64,000 bases of DNA, from the NCBI GenBank assembly GCA_000717735.1, contig JOBE01000040.1:1-64000 (forward strand), in the 5' to 3' direction. Below the pieces are notes generated by a model, which worked only from the letters and a program-made list of their open reading frames with translations, was not told the DNA's origin and made no database searches. Source of the DNA: Streptomyces griseoluteus (lineage in GTDB: Bacteria; Actinomycetota; Actinomycetes; Streptomycetales; Streptomycetaceae). Below, in pieces: positions 14,943-23,167 of the stretch (its first letter is position 1; each line of letters begins with the position of its first letter). A program made the translations under genes and the position numbers.

Positions 14943-15605
14943 CTACTGGGCCTTCGCCACACCGATCGGGCAGGAGACGCCCGTACCGCCGATGCCGCAG
15001 TAGCCCGCCGGGTTGCGGTCCAAATACTGCTGGTGATACGCCTCCGCCGCGTAGAACGGGCGGCTCTCGTCCGCCGGGAGGATCTCCGTGCTGATCGTGC
15101 CGTAGCCCGAGCCCGTCAGGACCTTCTGGTAGGCCTCGCGGGAGGACTCGGCGGCCGCCGCCTGGGCGGGGGAGTGGGTGTAGATCGCCGAGCGGTACTG
15201 GGTGCCCACGTCGTTGCCCTGGCGGAAGCCCTGGGTCGGGTCGTGCGACTCCCAGAACAGCTTCAGGAGGCTCTCGTACGAGACCTTCGACGGGTCGAAG
15301 ACGACCCGGACGGCCTCGGTGTGGCCGGTCAGGCCCGAGCAGACCTCCTCGTACGCCGGGTTCCGCGTGTAGCCGCCCTGGTAGCCGACGAGGGTCGTCC
15401 AGACGCCGTCGGTCTGCCAGAACTTGCGCTCGGCGCCCCAGAAACAGCCGAGGCCGAAGTCGGCGACCTCCAGGCCCTCCGGGTACGGGCCGAGGAGCGG
15501 GTTGCCGAGGACGGTGTGGCGCTCGGGCACCGAGAACTCGGGCTCGGGCCGGCCGCGCAGGGCCTGCTCGGGGGTGGGGAGGACGGGGGTGCGGGACAGG
15601 AACAT
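14943..15605 (-). CDS. msrA: Peptide methionine-(S)-sulfoxide reductase
   Basis: A 220-residue MsrA that reduces methionine-S-sulfoxide in proteins. The catalytic motif [13 protein letters not shown] lies at about residue 45. [27 protein letters not shown] follows (quoted here only through its key parts GGYTRNP and GHTEAV), along with [10 protein letters not shown]-terminal [11 protein letters not shown] resolving cysteine region is also present. The ATG at 15603-15605 has GAGGAGAG upstream; the earlier ATG at 15641 lacks one. Confidence 0.96.
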   Translation of the reverse strand: MFLSRTPVLPTPEQALRGRPEPEFSVPERHTVLGNPLLGPYPEGLEVADFGLGCFWGAERKFWQTDGVWTTLVGYQGGYTRNPAYEEVCSGLTGHTEAVRVVFDPSKVSYESLLKLFWESHDPTQGFRQGNDVGTQYRSAIYTHSPAQAAAAESSREAYQKVLTGSGYGTISTEILPADESRPFYAAEAYHQQYLDRNPAGYCGIGGTGVSCPIGVAKAQ

Positions 15606-15688
15606 GCTGCATCTCTCCTCGACGGTCGGCGTTGTGCACAACGTCCGGGAGGGGGGAGGGATTCCCTCCCGCGCTCGGCCCCGGCGCC

Positions 15689-15805
15689 GCTCACCGCGCG
15701 CCTCACCACACCCGCCTCACCACACCTGCCTCGGCGCGCCTGCCTCACCACACCCGCCTCAGCGCGCCTGCCTCACCGCGCGCCTCACCACACCCGCCTC
15801 ACCCC
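15689..15805. repeat. 14-bp tandem repeat array
   Basis: About seven head-to-tail units of CCTCACCACACCCG with variants (CCTCAGCGCGCCTG, CCTCGGCGCGCCTG, one 12-bp unit) lie between msrA and the next gene. The array reaches into the last codons of that gene. Such a minisatellite may vary in copy number between strains. Confidence 0.85.
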
Positions 15806-16914
15806 GGCAGCGTCGCCGGGCTGCCGCCGTTCGCCTCGTACCCGGCCACCGCCAGGTTCCGGTAGACGGTGAACTCCGCCGCCGGGTCCCCGCTCAGCGT
15901 CCACGGCACCGAGCCCACGTGCCCGTCGACCTTCACCAGCTGGTGCATGGCCTCCGCCCAGCGCTCCGAGCGGACCAGGAAGTAGACGAGCAGATGGCGC
16001 ACGTGCGCCAGCATCGGGTCGTCGGGCCGGGCCGAGTGGACGGCGTACAGCGCGCCGTCCATCGCCTTCGACACCACCGCCGTACGGAAGAAGTCCTGCA
16101 CGAGCACCACGTCCGGCACGTGCTCGTGCACCGCGAACAGCGGCAGCGCGGCGAGCAGCGAGCCGCGCGGCGCGCGCGCCGCGGCCGTCGTCGCGAAGTG
16201 GTCGGCCTCCTCGCGGGAGCCGTGCCACTTCTCGCACCAGTAGTGCAGGGCCGCCAGATGGGCCCCCATGTGCTGCGGCGCCCGGTCGATGACCTGCGCC
16301 CACACCTGGTCGAACTGCTCGTGGCCGTAGCCGAGACCGCGGGCCACGGCCAGCTGCGTGATGTACGGGACCGGGTCGCCCGGGGCGAGCAGGGCCGCCT
16401 CCTCGGTGACCTTCCGCGCCTCCTCCAGGATGATCCGGAAGTCGTCGGTGCCGGCCGTCGACGAGCGCCAGGCCTGCTGGACCAGGAACTCCGCGTGGAC
16501 GGCCGCGCCGCCCGCGTCCTTCGGGGCCTCCGCCCGCCAGGTCCGCAGCCACGCGCCGCCCACGCCCGGCCGTTCCTGGAGTTCGAGGGAGGCGGCGCCC
16601 GCGAAGGCCTGGACGCGCTGCCAGCGCACCTCGCCGTCCTTGTCGGTGGTGGCGAGCAGCCGGGACGCGGCCCGCCAGTCCTGGGTGGCCTGGACGACGT
16701 CGAGGACGTGCAGCAGTTCGTCGTCGGCGCCCGGGAGCCGTACGTCCTGGTCCTCCTGCCGTACGAATCCGTACGCCTCCGGATCCGCCGCGTCCGGCGA
16801 GCCCGGCGCGGCCAGCCGGATCCCGCCGCCCCGGCGGCGCAGCAGGTAGGGGCCGAGGATGCCGAACAGCAGCCCGAGCGCGATCAGGAACCAGAGAATC
16901 TCCATGCGTCCCAT
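15799..16914 (-). CDS. Membrane-anchored helical-repeat protein, unknown function
   Basis: A 371-residue protein with one N-terminal membrane segment (ILWFLIALGLLFGILGPYLL) followed by RRRGGG and a cytoplasmic helical domain. The domain resembles TPR-like repeats (WRAASRLLATTDKDGEVRWQ, then YITQLAVARGLGYGHEQFDQVW). Conserved-looking aromatic/Cys residues occur in LHYWCEKWHGSREEADHF. I do not recognise a specific function. The ATG at 16914 or the one three codons downstream (16905) could be the start. It diverges from the cystathionine gamma-synthase gene. Confidence 0.75.
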   Translation of the reverse strand: MGRMEILWFLIALGLLFGILGPYLLRRRGGGIRLAAPGSPDAADPEAYGFVRQEDQDVRLPGADDELLHVLDVVQATQDWRAASRLLATTDKDGEVRWQRVQAFAGAASLELQERPGVGGAWLRTWRAEAPKDAGGAAVHAEFLVQQAWRSSTAGTDDFRIILEEARKVTEEAALLAPGDPVPYITQLAVARGLGYGHEQFDQVWAQVIDRAPQHMGAHLAALHYWCEKWHGSREEADHFATTAAARAPRGSLLAALPLFAVHEHVPDVVLVQDFFRTAVVSKAMDGALYAVHSARPDDPMLAHVRHLLVYFLVRSERWAEAMHQLVKVDGHVGSVPWTLSGDPAAEFTVYRNLAVAGYEANGGSPATLPG

Positions 16915-16977
16915 TGTCCAGGACGGCGCGTGAGACGATCCAGGCGCCGGGGGGTGTGCGGGACTACGCTCCTGACC

Positions 16978-18132
16978 ATGAGCGACCAGCACTCTCACCA
17001 GAGCTTCGAGACCCGCGCGATCCACGCGGGCAACACCGCCGACCCGCTGACCGGCGCGGTCGTCCCGCCCATCTACCAGGTGTCCACCTACAAGCAGGAC
17101 GGCGTGGGCGGGCTGCGCGGCGGTTACGAGTACAGCCGCAGCGCCAACCCGACCCGTACGGCCCTTGAGGAGAACCTGGCGGCCCTGGAGGGCGGCCGGC
17201 GCGGTCTCGCCTTCGCCTCCGGCCTGGCGGCCGAGGACTGCCTGCTGCGCGCGCTGCTCGCGCCCGGCGACCACGTGGTCATCCCGAACGACGCGTACGG
17301 CGGCACGTTCCGGCTGTTCGCCAAGGTCGTGGAGCGCTGGGGCGTGGACTTCTCGGTGGCGAACACGTCCGACGTCGACGCGGTGCGGGACGCCGTCAAC
17401 GACCGTACGAAGCTGATCTGGGTCGAGACCCCGTCGAACCCGCTCCTCGGCATCACCGACATCGAGGCCGTCGCGGGCGTGGCCCGGCAGGCCGGCGTGA
17501 AGCTGGTCGTCGACAACACCTTCGCCTCGCCGTACCTGCAGCAGCCGCTCGCGCTCGGCGCGGACGTCGTCGTGCACTCGCTCACCAAGTACATGGGCGG
17601 GCACTCGGACGTCGTCGGCGGCGCCCTGGTGACGGCCGACGCGGCGCTCGGGGAGGAGCTGGCGTACCACCAGAACGCGATGGGCGCGGTGGCCGGTCCC
17701 TTCGACTCGTGGATCGTGCTGCGCGGCATCAAGACGCTCGCCGTGCGCATGGACCGCCACAGCGAGAACGCGGCGAAGGTGGTCGAGATGCTGACTCAGC
17801 ACCCGAAGGTCACCCAGGTCCTCTACCCGGGCCTCCCGGAGCACCCGGGGCACGAGATCGCGGCCAAGCAGATGCGTTCGTTCGGCGGCATGATCTCCTT
17901 CCGCGTGCAGGGCGGCGAGGAGGCGGCGGTCGAGGTCTGCAACCGCGCCCAGCTCTTCACCCTGGGCGAGTCGCTCGGCGGCGTCGAGTCGCTGATCGAG
18001 CACCCGGGCCGGATGACCCACGCGTCCGTCGCGGGCTCCGCCCTCGAGGTCCCCGCGGACCTCGTCCGCCTCTCGGTGGGCATCGAGAACGCCGACGACC
18101 TCCTCGCCGACCTGCGCCAGGCCCTGGGCTAG
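16978..18132 (+). CDS. metB: Cystathionine gamma-synthase / gamma-lyase (PLP-dependent)
   Basis: A 384-residue Cys/Met-metabolism PLP enzyme. It shows TRAIHAGN near the N-terminus, YEYSRSANPTR, FASGLAAEDCLL and VVDNTFASPYLQQPLALGAD. The PLP lysine is in VVHSLTKYMGGHSD (Lys about 200). It makes cystathionine from an activated homoserine plus cysteine, or cleaves cystathionine; sequence alone cannot separate the two. TACGCT 8 nt before the ATG and no Shine-Dalgarno suggest a leaderless transcript. Confidence 0.93.
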   Translation: MSDQHSHQSFETRAIHAGNTADPLTGAVVPPIYQVSTYKQDGVGGLRGGYEYSRSANPTRTALEENLAALEGGRRGLAFASGLAAEDCLLRALLAPGDHVVIPNDAYGGTFRLFAKVVERWGVDFSVANTSDVDAVRDAVNDRTKLIWVETPSNPLLGITDIEAVAGVARQAGVKLVVDNTFASPYLQQPLALGADVVVHSLTKYMGGHSDVVGGALVTADAALGEELAYHQNAMGAVAGPFDSWIVLRGIKTLAVRMDRHSENAAKVVEMLTQHPKVTQVLYPGLPEHPGHEIAAKQMRSFGGMISFRVQGGEEAAVEVCNRAQLFTLGESLGGVESLIEHPGRMTHASVAGSALEVPADLVRLSVGIENADDLLADLRQALG

Positions 18133-18198
18133 TCACCAGACGGTACGGAGGTCCCGGGGCCGCCCGCGGTACGAGGCCGCGGGCCCCTGGAGCGAAGG

Positions 18199-18226
18199 CC
18201 CGGACGTCCCGGACGTCCGGGCCCAG
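18199..18226. terminator. Terminator between metB and DUF1059 gene
   Basis: An inverted repeat GCCCGGACGTCC / GGACGTCCGGGC lies between convergent genes, immediately before the DUF1059 stop. Confidence 0.75.
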
Positions 18227-18232
18227 CGTTGT

Positions 18233-18424
18233 TCAGGTGCCGGGCAGCGGGTCCTTCATCGAGGCCCGGACCTCCTCGCGGAGCTCGGGAGTGTCCGTGT
18301 GCTCGTGCACGGAGACCGCGTGCGCGACGGCCGCCCGCAGAAGTTCGTCCTCCTCGCCCGACATGTAGAGCGAACAGCCGGAGACGCTCGGGGCGTCGCG
18401 GCAGTCGGTTGCTTTCCTGGCCAT
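18233..18424 (-). CDS. DUF1059 small protein
   Basis: A 63-residue protein starting MARKATDCRDAPSVSGCSLYM, which carries the two cysteines typical of DUF1059 (CRD...GC). It continues with LLRAAVAHAVSVHEH and TPELREEVRASMKD. The ATG at 18422-18424 follows GGAGG. The family is widespread in Streptomyces and archaea; function unknown. Confidence 0.88.
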   Translation of the reverse strand: MARKATDCRDAPSVSGCSLYMSGEEDELLRAAVAHAVSVHEHTDTPELREEVRASMKDPLPGT

Positions 18425-18465
18425 AACGACCTCCAGACGGGCCCCCCTCCAGGCTAGGCCCGTCT

Positions 18466-18717
18466 TCACCAGCCTTCGAGCGGTGGCGTCGTCTCGGCCG
18501 GCGGGACCTCCCAGGGCCGGGCCGCCGACGCCCACACGGCGAACGCGACCGCCGCGACGACGAACAGGCCCCACAGCAGCCGGCGGGCCACCCGCTCCAG
18601 GCGGGCGCGCCGCGCCCCGCTCGCCGCCGCCCGTACGGCGAGGTCCGCGGGGACCGGTGGATGCGGGGTGTCGAGCATCCGCCGGACCGCCGCCTCCTTG
18701 TCCTCGTGCCGGGTCAC
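18466..18717 (-). CDS. Small single-pass membrane protein paired with sigma-like factor
   Basis: An 83-residue protein. The N-terminal 45 residues are charged (RHEDKEAAVRRMLDTPHPPVP), followed by one membrane helix (LLWGLFVVAAVAFAVWASAA) and a Pro-rich end. The GTG start overlaps the stop of the sigma-like gene as GTGA, so the two are translationally coupled. This layout (cytoplasmic head, one TM segment, downstream of a sigma factor) suggests an anti-sigma or signalling partner, although the usual HxxxCxxC zinc motif is absent. Confidence 0.7.
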   Translation of the reverse strand: MTRHEDKEAAVRRMLDTPHPPVPADLAVRAAASGARRARLERVARRLLWGLFVVAAVAFAVWASAARPWEVPPAETTPPLEGW

Positions 18718-19184
18718 GCGGCGGTTCCGGCGTCGCGGTCGGAGGTCGCCCTCAGCGCCGCGACCGAGCGCGCGCAGACGGCGCGGACGCGTGCCTCCGG
18801 CAGTCCGAGCAGCGCCCCGACCTGCTCCTCGGCGACGCCCTCGTACAACCGGAGGACGACGACGAGCCGTTCCTGCGGGTGGAGGGCGGAGAGCACCCCG
18901 CCCCGGCCCGCGCGGTACCGCCGTGCGGTGCGCGCGAAGCGGGCGGCGAGGTCGCGTCGGGTGAGGTCGTACGGGTCCTCGTCGCGCAGCCGGCCCCACA
19001 CCGCGTACGTGTGGGCGAGGGCGGCGGTCAGCAGCGTCCTGGCGTGCGGGTTGCGGGTGCGGGTCTCGGCGGTGAGGAGGGTCGCGGCGTGCAGCAGCCG
19101 GCCCGCCGCCCCGGCCACGAACGCCTCGAACTCCCGGACGCGGTAGGCGTGTTCGGTGCCGGTTCCGCTTCGATGCTCTCGCAC
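18714..19184 (-). CDS. Sigma-70 family (ECF-like) RNA polymerase sigma factor
   Basis: A 156-residue protein. The C-terminal part, LSALHPQERLVVVLRLYEG, then VAEEQVGALLGLPEARVRAVCARSVAALR, is a clear sigma region 4. The N-terminal part is short and only weakly like region 2 (FVAGAAGRLLHAATLLTAE). Length is close to the SigE-type subfamily of Streptomyces sigma-like proteins. The GTG at 19182-19184 is the likely start, but the Shine-Dalgarno spacing is poor. It forms a two-gene unit with the membrane protein. Confidence 0.75.
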   Translation of the reverse strand: MREHRSGTGTEHAYRVREFEAFVAGAAGRLLHAATLLTAETRTRNPHARTLLTAALAHTYAVWGRLRDEDPYDLTRRDLAARFARTARRYRAGRGGVLSALHPQERLVVVLRLYEGVAEEQVGALLGLPEARVRAVCARSVAALRATSDRDAGTAA

Positions 19185-19215
19185 GTCCTCATCTGAGGGC
19201 AGCGCGGGGGCGGGG

Positions 19216-19815
19216 TCAAGAGGTCGGCGTGGACTCGCTCGTTCCCTCGGACGCGGAAGGGGTCGCGGACGGGGCCGAGGAGGGCGCCGCGGACTCGGGG
19301 GCGGACTCCGTGGTGGATTCGGCGGCCGGATGGCCCAGGTGCGCCGACTGCCGTGCGGACAGCGCGGTGTTGAAGCGCGTGAGCAGGGTGCAGAACGACT
19401 CGCGCTCGGCCGGCGTCCAGCCCTCCGTGACCTCCACCATCAGCTGGCGGCGCGAGGAGCGGACCTCCTCCAGGCGGGTCAGGCCGCGCTGCGAGAGCTG
19501 GAGGACGACCGCCCGCCCGTCCTCCGGGTGCGAGGTGCGCTTCACCAGGCCGGTGTCGACGAGCGGCGCGACCTGCCGGGTGACCGTCGACGAGTCGATG
19601 CCCATGCCGGCGGCCAGCGCCTTGACGCCCATCGGGCCTTCCTGGTCAAGGCGGTTGAGCAGGAGGTAGGCCGCGCGGTCCATGGAGTTCCGCAGCTGGC
19701 CGGTGCCGCCGAGGCGGGTCTGCTCGGCCCGGCGGGCGAAGACGGCCACCTGGTGCTGGAGGGCGTCGAGGAGACCGGGGTCGAGCTCAGTCGTCATGTC
19801 CTGAGATGTGGGCAT
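19216..19815 (-). CDS. MarR-family transcriptional regulator with Ser/Thr/Glu-rich tail
   Basis: A 199-residue protein. Residues about 10-150 form a MarR winged helix: AYLLLNRLDQEGPMGVKALAAGMG, then IDSSTVTRQVAPLVDTGLVKRTSHPEDGRA (wing), then LTRFNTALSARQ. The last 45 residues are low complexity (ESTTESAPESAAPSSAPS and similar), which is unusual for MarR. It diverges from the threonine ammonia-lyase gene across about 150 bp. The ATG at 19815 is chosen; one six codons later is possible. Confidence 0.88.
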   Translation of the reverse strand: MPTSQDMTTELDPGLLDALQHQVAVFARRAEQTRLGGTGQLRNSMDRAAYLLLNRLDQEGPMGVKALAAGMGIDSSTVTRQVAPLVDTGLVKRTSHPEDGRAVVLQLSQRGLTRLEEVRSSRRQLMVEVTEGWTPAERESFCTLLTRFNTALSARQSAHLGHPAAESTTESAPESAAPSSAPSATPSASEGTSESTPTS

Positions 19816-19964
19816 GGCTGTGGGTCTCTCTCGTGCGGGGGTGGTCGGTCGGTGGGGGACAGAGTACGCGGCCCCGGGGAGGTCCGTACCGGGGCTGCGT
19901 AAACCGTTTCGCGCCCCTGCCCGCCGGGCGGCCATCAGGGCCGTGAGCTGCGAGACTTGGTGTC

Positions 19965-21194
19965 ATGAGCTTCCGTACGCGAGACCCCTTGCATCACCTC
20001 ATGCTGGACGACGTGCGAGGGGCTCAGAAGATGCTGGCCGGGGTGGCCCGGGTGACGGCGATGGAGGGCAGCCGCCATCTGTCGTCGCTGGTGGGAGCGC
20101 CGGTCCAGTTCAAGTGCGAGAACCTCCAGCGGACCGGTTCCTTCAAACTGCGCGGGGCGTACGTACGGATCGCCGGGCTGCGGCCCGAGGAGCGGGCCGC
20201 CGGGGTCGTCGCGGCCTCCGCCGGGAACCACGCGCAGGGCGTCGCGCTCGCCTCGAATCTCCTCGGGGTGCGCGCCACCGTCTTCATGCCGGTCGGCGCC
20301 CCGCTGCCGAAGGTCGCGGCGACCCGCGAGTACGGGGCCGAGGTGCGGCTGCACGGCCATGTCGTGGACGAGACGCTCGCGGCGGCGGAGCAGTACGCGC
20401 GGGAGACCGGGGCGGTCTTCATCCACCCCTTCGACCATCCCGACATCATCGTGGGGCAGGGCACGGTGGGCCTGGAGATCCTGGAGCAGTGCCCGGAGGT
20501 CCGGACGATCCTCGTGGGCGTCGGCGGCGGCGGTCTCGTGGCCGGCATCGGACTCGCGGTGAAGTCGCTGCGCCCGGACGTGAAGGTGATCGGCGTGCAG
20601 GCGGAGGGCGCGGCCGCGTACCCGCCCTCGCTGGCCGCCGGGCACCCGGTGGTGGTCGAGTCGCCGGTGACGATGGCGGACGGGATCAAGGTGGGGCGGC
20701 CGGGAGACGTGCCGTTCTCGCTGGTCCAGGAGTACGTCGACGAGGTCGTCACGGTCTCCGAGGACGCGCTGTCGTCGGCGCTGCTGCTCTGCCTGGAGCG
20801 GGCGAAGCTGGTCGTCGAACCGGCGGGCGCCAGCCCGGTCGCGGCCCTGCTCAGCGACCCGAAGGCCTTCCGGGGGCCGGTCGTGGCCGTCCTGTCCGGC
20901 GGGAACGTCGACCCGCTGCTGCTCCAGCGCATCCTGCGGCACGGCATGGCCGCGGGCGGCCGCTACCTGAGCCTGCGGCTGCGGGTCACGGACCGGCCGG
21001 GGGCCCTGGCGACCCTGCTCGCGGTGCTCACGGTGGCCGACGCGAACGTCCTGGACGTCAGTCACGTACGGACCGACCCGCGGCTCGGCCTGACGGAGGC
21101 GGAGGTCGAACTCCACCTGGAGACGAAGGGCCCGGAACACTGCCGCGAGGTGGAGGACGCCCTGAGGGACGCCGGGTACACGGTCCTGGGCTGA
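19965..21194 (+). CDS. ilvA: Threonine ammonia-lyase (threonine dehydratase) with ACT domain
   Basis: A 409-residue PLP enzyme converting threonine to 2-oxobutanoate and ammonia. The PLP lysine lies in ENLQRTGSFKLRGAYV (Lys about 62), and SAGNHAQGVALAS and the phosphate-binding GVGGGGLVAGI are present. A C-terminal ACT-like regulatory domain (about 325-409) includes RLRVTDRPGALATLLAVL. The single ACT domain and length match the TdcB/short IlvA type. It could serve isoleucine synthesis or threonine breakdown; the symbol is provisional. Confidence 0.92.
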   Translation: MSFRTRDPLHHLMLDDVRGAQKMLAGVARVTAMEGSRHLSSLVGAPVQFKCENLQRTGSFKLRGAYVRIAGLRPEERAAGVVAASAGNHAQGVALASNLLGVRATVFMPVGAPLPKVAATREYGAEVRLHGHVVDETLAAAEQYARETGAVFIHPFDHPDIIVGQGTVGLEILEQCPEVRTILVGVGGGGLVAGIGLAVKSLRPDVKVIGVQAEGAAAYPPSLAAGHPVVVESPVTMADGIKVGRPGDVPFSLVQEYVDEVVTVSEDALSSALLLCLERAKLVVEPAGASPVAALLSDPKAFRGPVVAVLSGGNVDPLLLQRILRHGMAAGGRYLSLRLRVTDRPGALATLLAVLTVADANVLDVSHVRTDPRLGLTEAEVELHLETKGPEHCREVEDALRDAGYTVLG

Positions 21195-21255
21195 CCTGGG
21201 CGCCCCATGATCATGTGGCGCGCGTCACAAATCCATTGGGCGTGGAGGGTGCGCT

Positions 21256-21267
21256 GATCCTAGGATC
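21256..21267 (+). promoter_or_regulatory. Palindrome overlapping promoter of DrrAB-like exporter
   Basis: GATCCTAGGATC is a perfect 12-bp palindrome. It covers a -10-like TAGGAT (21261-21266), with TTGGGC 19 bp upstream as a possible -35. The exporter start codon is 38 bp downstream. This is a candidate operator. Confidence 0.45.
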
Positions 21268-21304
21268 GGTGGGGAAAACGCCTCCTCTCCCCAGGAGAAT
21301 CCAC

Positions 21305-22294
21305 ATGCCAGGCGCGATCCATGCCGAGGGTCTGGTGAAGACCTTCGGCGACGTACGAGCTCTGGACGGCGTGGACCTGGACGTGCCGGAGGGCACCGTC
21401 CTGGGTCTGCTCGGCCCGAACGGCGCGGGGAAGACGACCACCGTCCGCGTGCTGACCACCCTCCTCCGGCCGGACAGCGGGAAGGCCGTCGTCGCAGGCG
21501 TGGACGTCCTCAAGCACCCCAACGAGGTGCGCCGCTCGATCGGTCTCTCCGGCCAGTTCGCGGCCGTAGACGAGTACCTCACCGGCCGCGAGAACCTCCA
21601 GATGGTCGGGCAGCTCTACCAGATGAAGGCGAAGGCCGCGAAGGCCAGGGCCGGCGAACTCCTGGAGCGGTTCGGCCTCGCCGACGCCGCCGACCGTACG
21701 GCCAAGACGTACTCCGGAGGCATGCGCCGCCGCCTCGACCTCGCGGCGGCCCTGGTCGTCTCCCCTCCGGTGATGTTCATGGACGAGCCGACCACCGGCC
21801 TCGACCCCCGCAACCGGCAGGCCCTGTGGGAGGTCATCAAGGAACTCGTCGCGGGCGGCACGACCCTGCTCCTCACCACCCAGTACCTGGAGGAGGCCGA
21901 CCACCTCGCCCACGACATCTGCGTCGTCGACCGGGGCAAGGTCATCGCGCGCGGCACCTCCGACCAGCTGAAGGCCCAGACGGGCGGCGAGCGCGTCGAG
22001 GTCGTCGTCCACGCACCGGAGATGATCAGCGGCGCCCGGGACGTCCTCGCCCGCTACGGCGTGGCCGGCGACGGCCGCGGGGAGGTGTCCGTCGAGAACC
22101 ACACCCGCAAGCTCATCGTCCCCGTCACCGGCGGCGCCAAGCTCCTCGCCGAGGTGATCCGCGACCTGGACGCCATCGGCGTGGAGATCGACGACATCGG
22201 ACTGCGCCGCCCCACCCTCGACGACGTCTTCATCTCCCTCACCGGCCACGCGGCCGAGCGGGACGAAGGGGACGAGAAGGAGGTCGTCACGTGA
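21305..22294 (+). CDS. ABC transporter ATP-binding protein, DrrA (drug resistance) type
   Basis: A 329-residue ATPase. Walker A is GPNGAGKTT (about residue 39), the signature is YSGGMRRRLDLAAALV, and Walker B is VMFMDEPTTGLD. The Q-loop region and the C-terminal DrrA-like extension (IDDIGLRRPTLDDVFISLTG) are typical of the daunorubicin-resistance subfamily. GGAG lies at the correct distance from the ATG. The gene overlaps the permease gene by GTGA, so the two form one exporter of unknown substrate. Confidence 0.94.
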   Translation: MPGAIHAEGLVKTFGDVRALDGVDLDVPEGTVLGLLGPNGAGKTTTVRVLTTLLRPDSGKAVVAGVDVLKHPNEVRRSIGLSGQFAAVDEYLTGRENLQMVGQLYQMKAKAAKARAGELLERFGLADAADRTAKTYSGGMRRRLDLAAALVVSPPVMFMDEPTTGLDPRNRQALWEVIKELVAGGTTLLLTTQYLEEADHLAHDICVVDRGKVIARGTSDQLKAQTGGERVEVVVHAPEMISGARDVLARYGVAGDGRGEVSVENHTRKLIVPVTGGAKLLAEVIRDLDAIGVEIDDIGLRRPTLDDVFISLTGHAAERDEGDEKEVVT

Positions 22295-23142
22295 CCACCA
22301 CCCTTGAGGGCCCGGGCCGCCTGGCCCCGCGCCCGCGCGGCGGAGCCGTCCAGTCCGTCGGCGACTCGCTCGTCATCGCCCGCCGCAACCTGATCAGGAT
22401 GTCCCGGATCCCCGAGATGATCATCTTCGGGCTGATCCAGCCGATCATGTTCGTGGTGCTGTTCAGCTACGTCTTCGGCGGCTCCATGCAGATCGGCGGG
22501 ACGACCTCCCCGGCCGTCTACCGCGAGTTCCTGATGGCCGGCATCTTCGCCCAGACCGTCACGTTCGCCACGGCGGGCGCGGGCGCGGGCATCGCCGACG
22601 ACATGCACAAGGGCCTCATCGACCGCTTCCGCGCCCTGCCGATGGCCCGCGGCGCGGTCCTCACCGGCCGCACCCTCGCCGACCTGGTGCAGACGACGCT
22701 CACCCTGTTCGTGCTCGCGATCGTCGCCCTGCTGGTCGGCTGGCGCATCCACGAGGGCGTCCCGAAGGCGCTCGGCGCCTTCGCCCTCCTGCTCCTCCTC
22801 GGCTACGCCTTCTCCTGGATCGGCGCCCTGATCGGCCTCTCGGTCCGCACCCCCGAGGCCGCGACCTCGGGCGGACTGATCTGGCTCTTCCCGGTCACGT
22901 TCATCTCGAACGCGTTCGTGGACTCCAGCAAGCTGCCGTCCTGGCTGCAGACCATCGCCGAGTGGAACCCGTTCAGCGCGACGGTCCAGGCCTGCCGCGT
23001 GCTGTTCGGCAACCCGGGCGTCTCGACGTCCGACGCCTGGCCCATGCAGCACCCGGTGTGGGCGTCGCTCCTCTGGTCGGTACTGATCATCGTGGTGTTC
23101 AGGACGCTGTCGGTACGGAAGTACCGCTCGGCGACGGCGTGA
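22291..23142 (+). CDS. ABC-2 type permease, DrrB type
   Basis: A 283-residue integral membrane protein with about six helices (for example IIFGLIQPIMFVVLFSYVFGG, named in parts: LIQPIMFVVLFSY). The ABC-2 signature region EWNPFSATVQACRVLF is near the C-terminus. It uses GTG, overlapping the ATPase stop. It partners the DrrA-like ATPase in an efflux or lipid/polymer export pump. Confidence 0.93.
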   Translation: MTTTLEGPGRLAPRPRGGAVQSVGDSLVIARRNLIRMSRIPEMIIFGLIQPIMFVVLFSYVFGGSMQIGGTTSPAVYREFLMAGIFAQTVTFATAGAGAGIADDMHKGLIDRFRALPMARGAVLTGRTLADLVQTTLTLFVLAIVALLVGWRIHEGVPKALGAFALLLLLGYAFSWIGALIGLSVRTPEAATSGGLIWLFPVTFISNAFVDSSKLPSWLQTIAEWNPFSATVQACRVLFGNPGVSTSDAWPMQHPVWASLLWSVLIIVVFRTLSVRKYRSATA

Positions 23143-23167
23143 GACCCGCCGCCCCGGCCCGTACGGG

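Noticed and set aside
15424..18132. 902-codon frame ending in cystathionine gamma-synthase
   Set aside because: Everything before 16978 is antisense to msrA and the membrane repeat protein; homology begins at MSDQHSHQSFETRAI.
18466..18999. 177-codon reading of the small membrane protein
   Set aside because: The upstream part overlaps the sigma-like gene in another frame; the GTGA junction gives the proper start.
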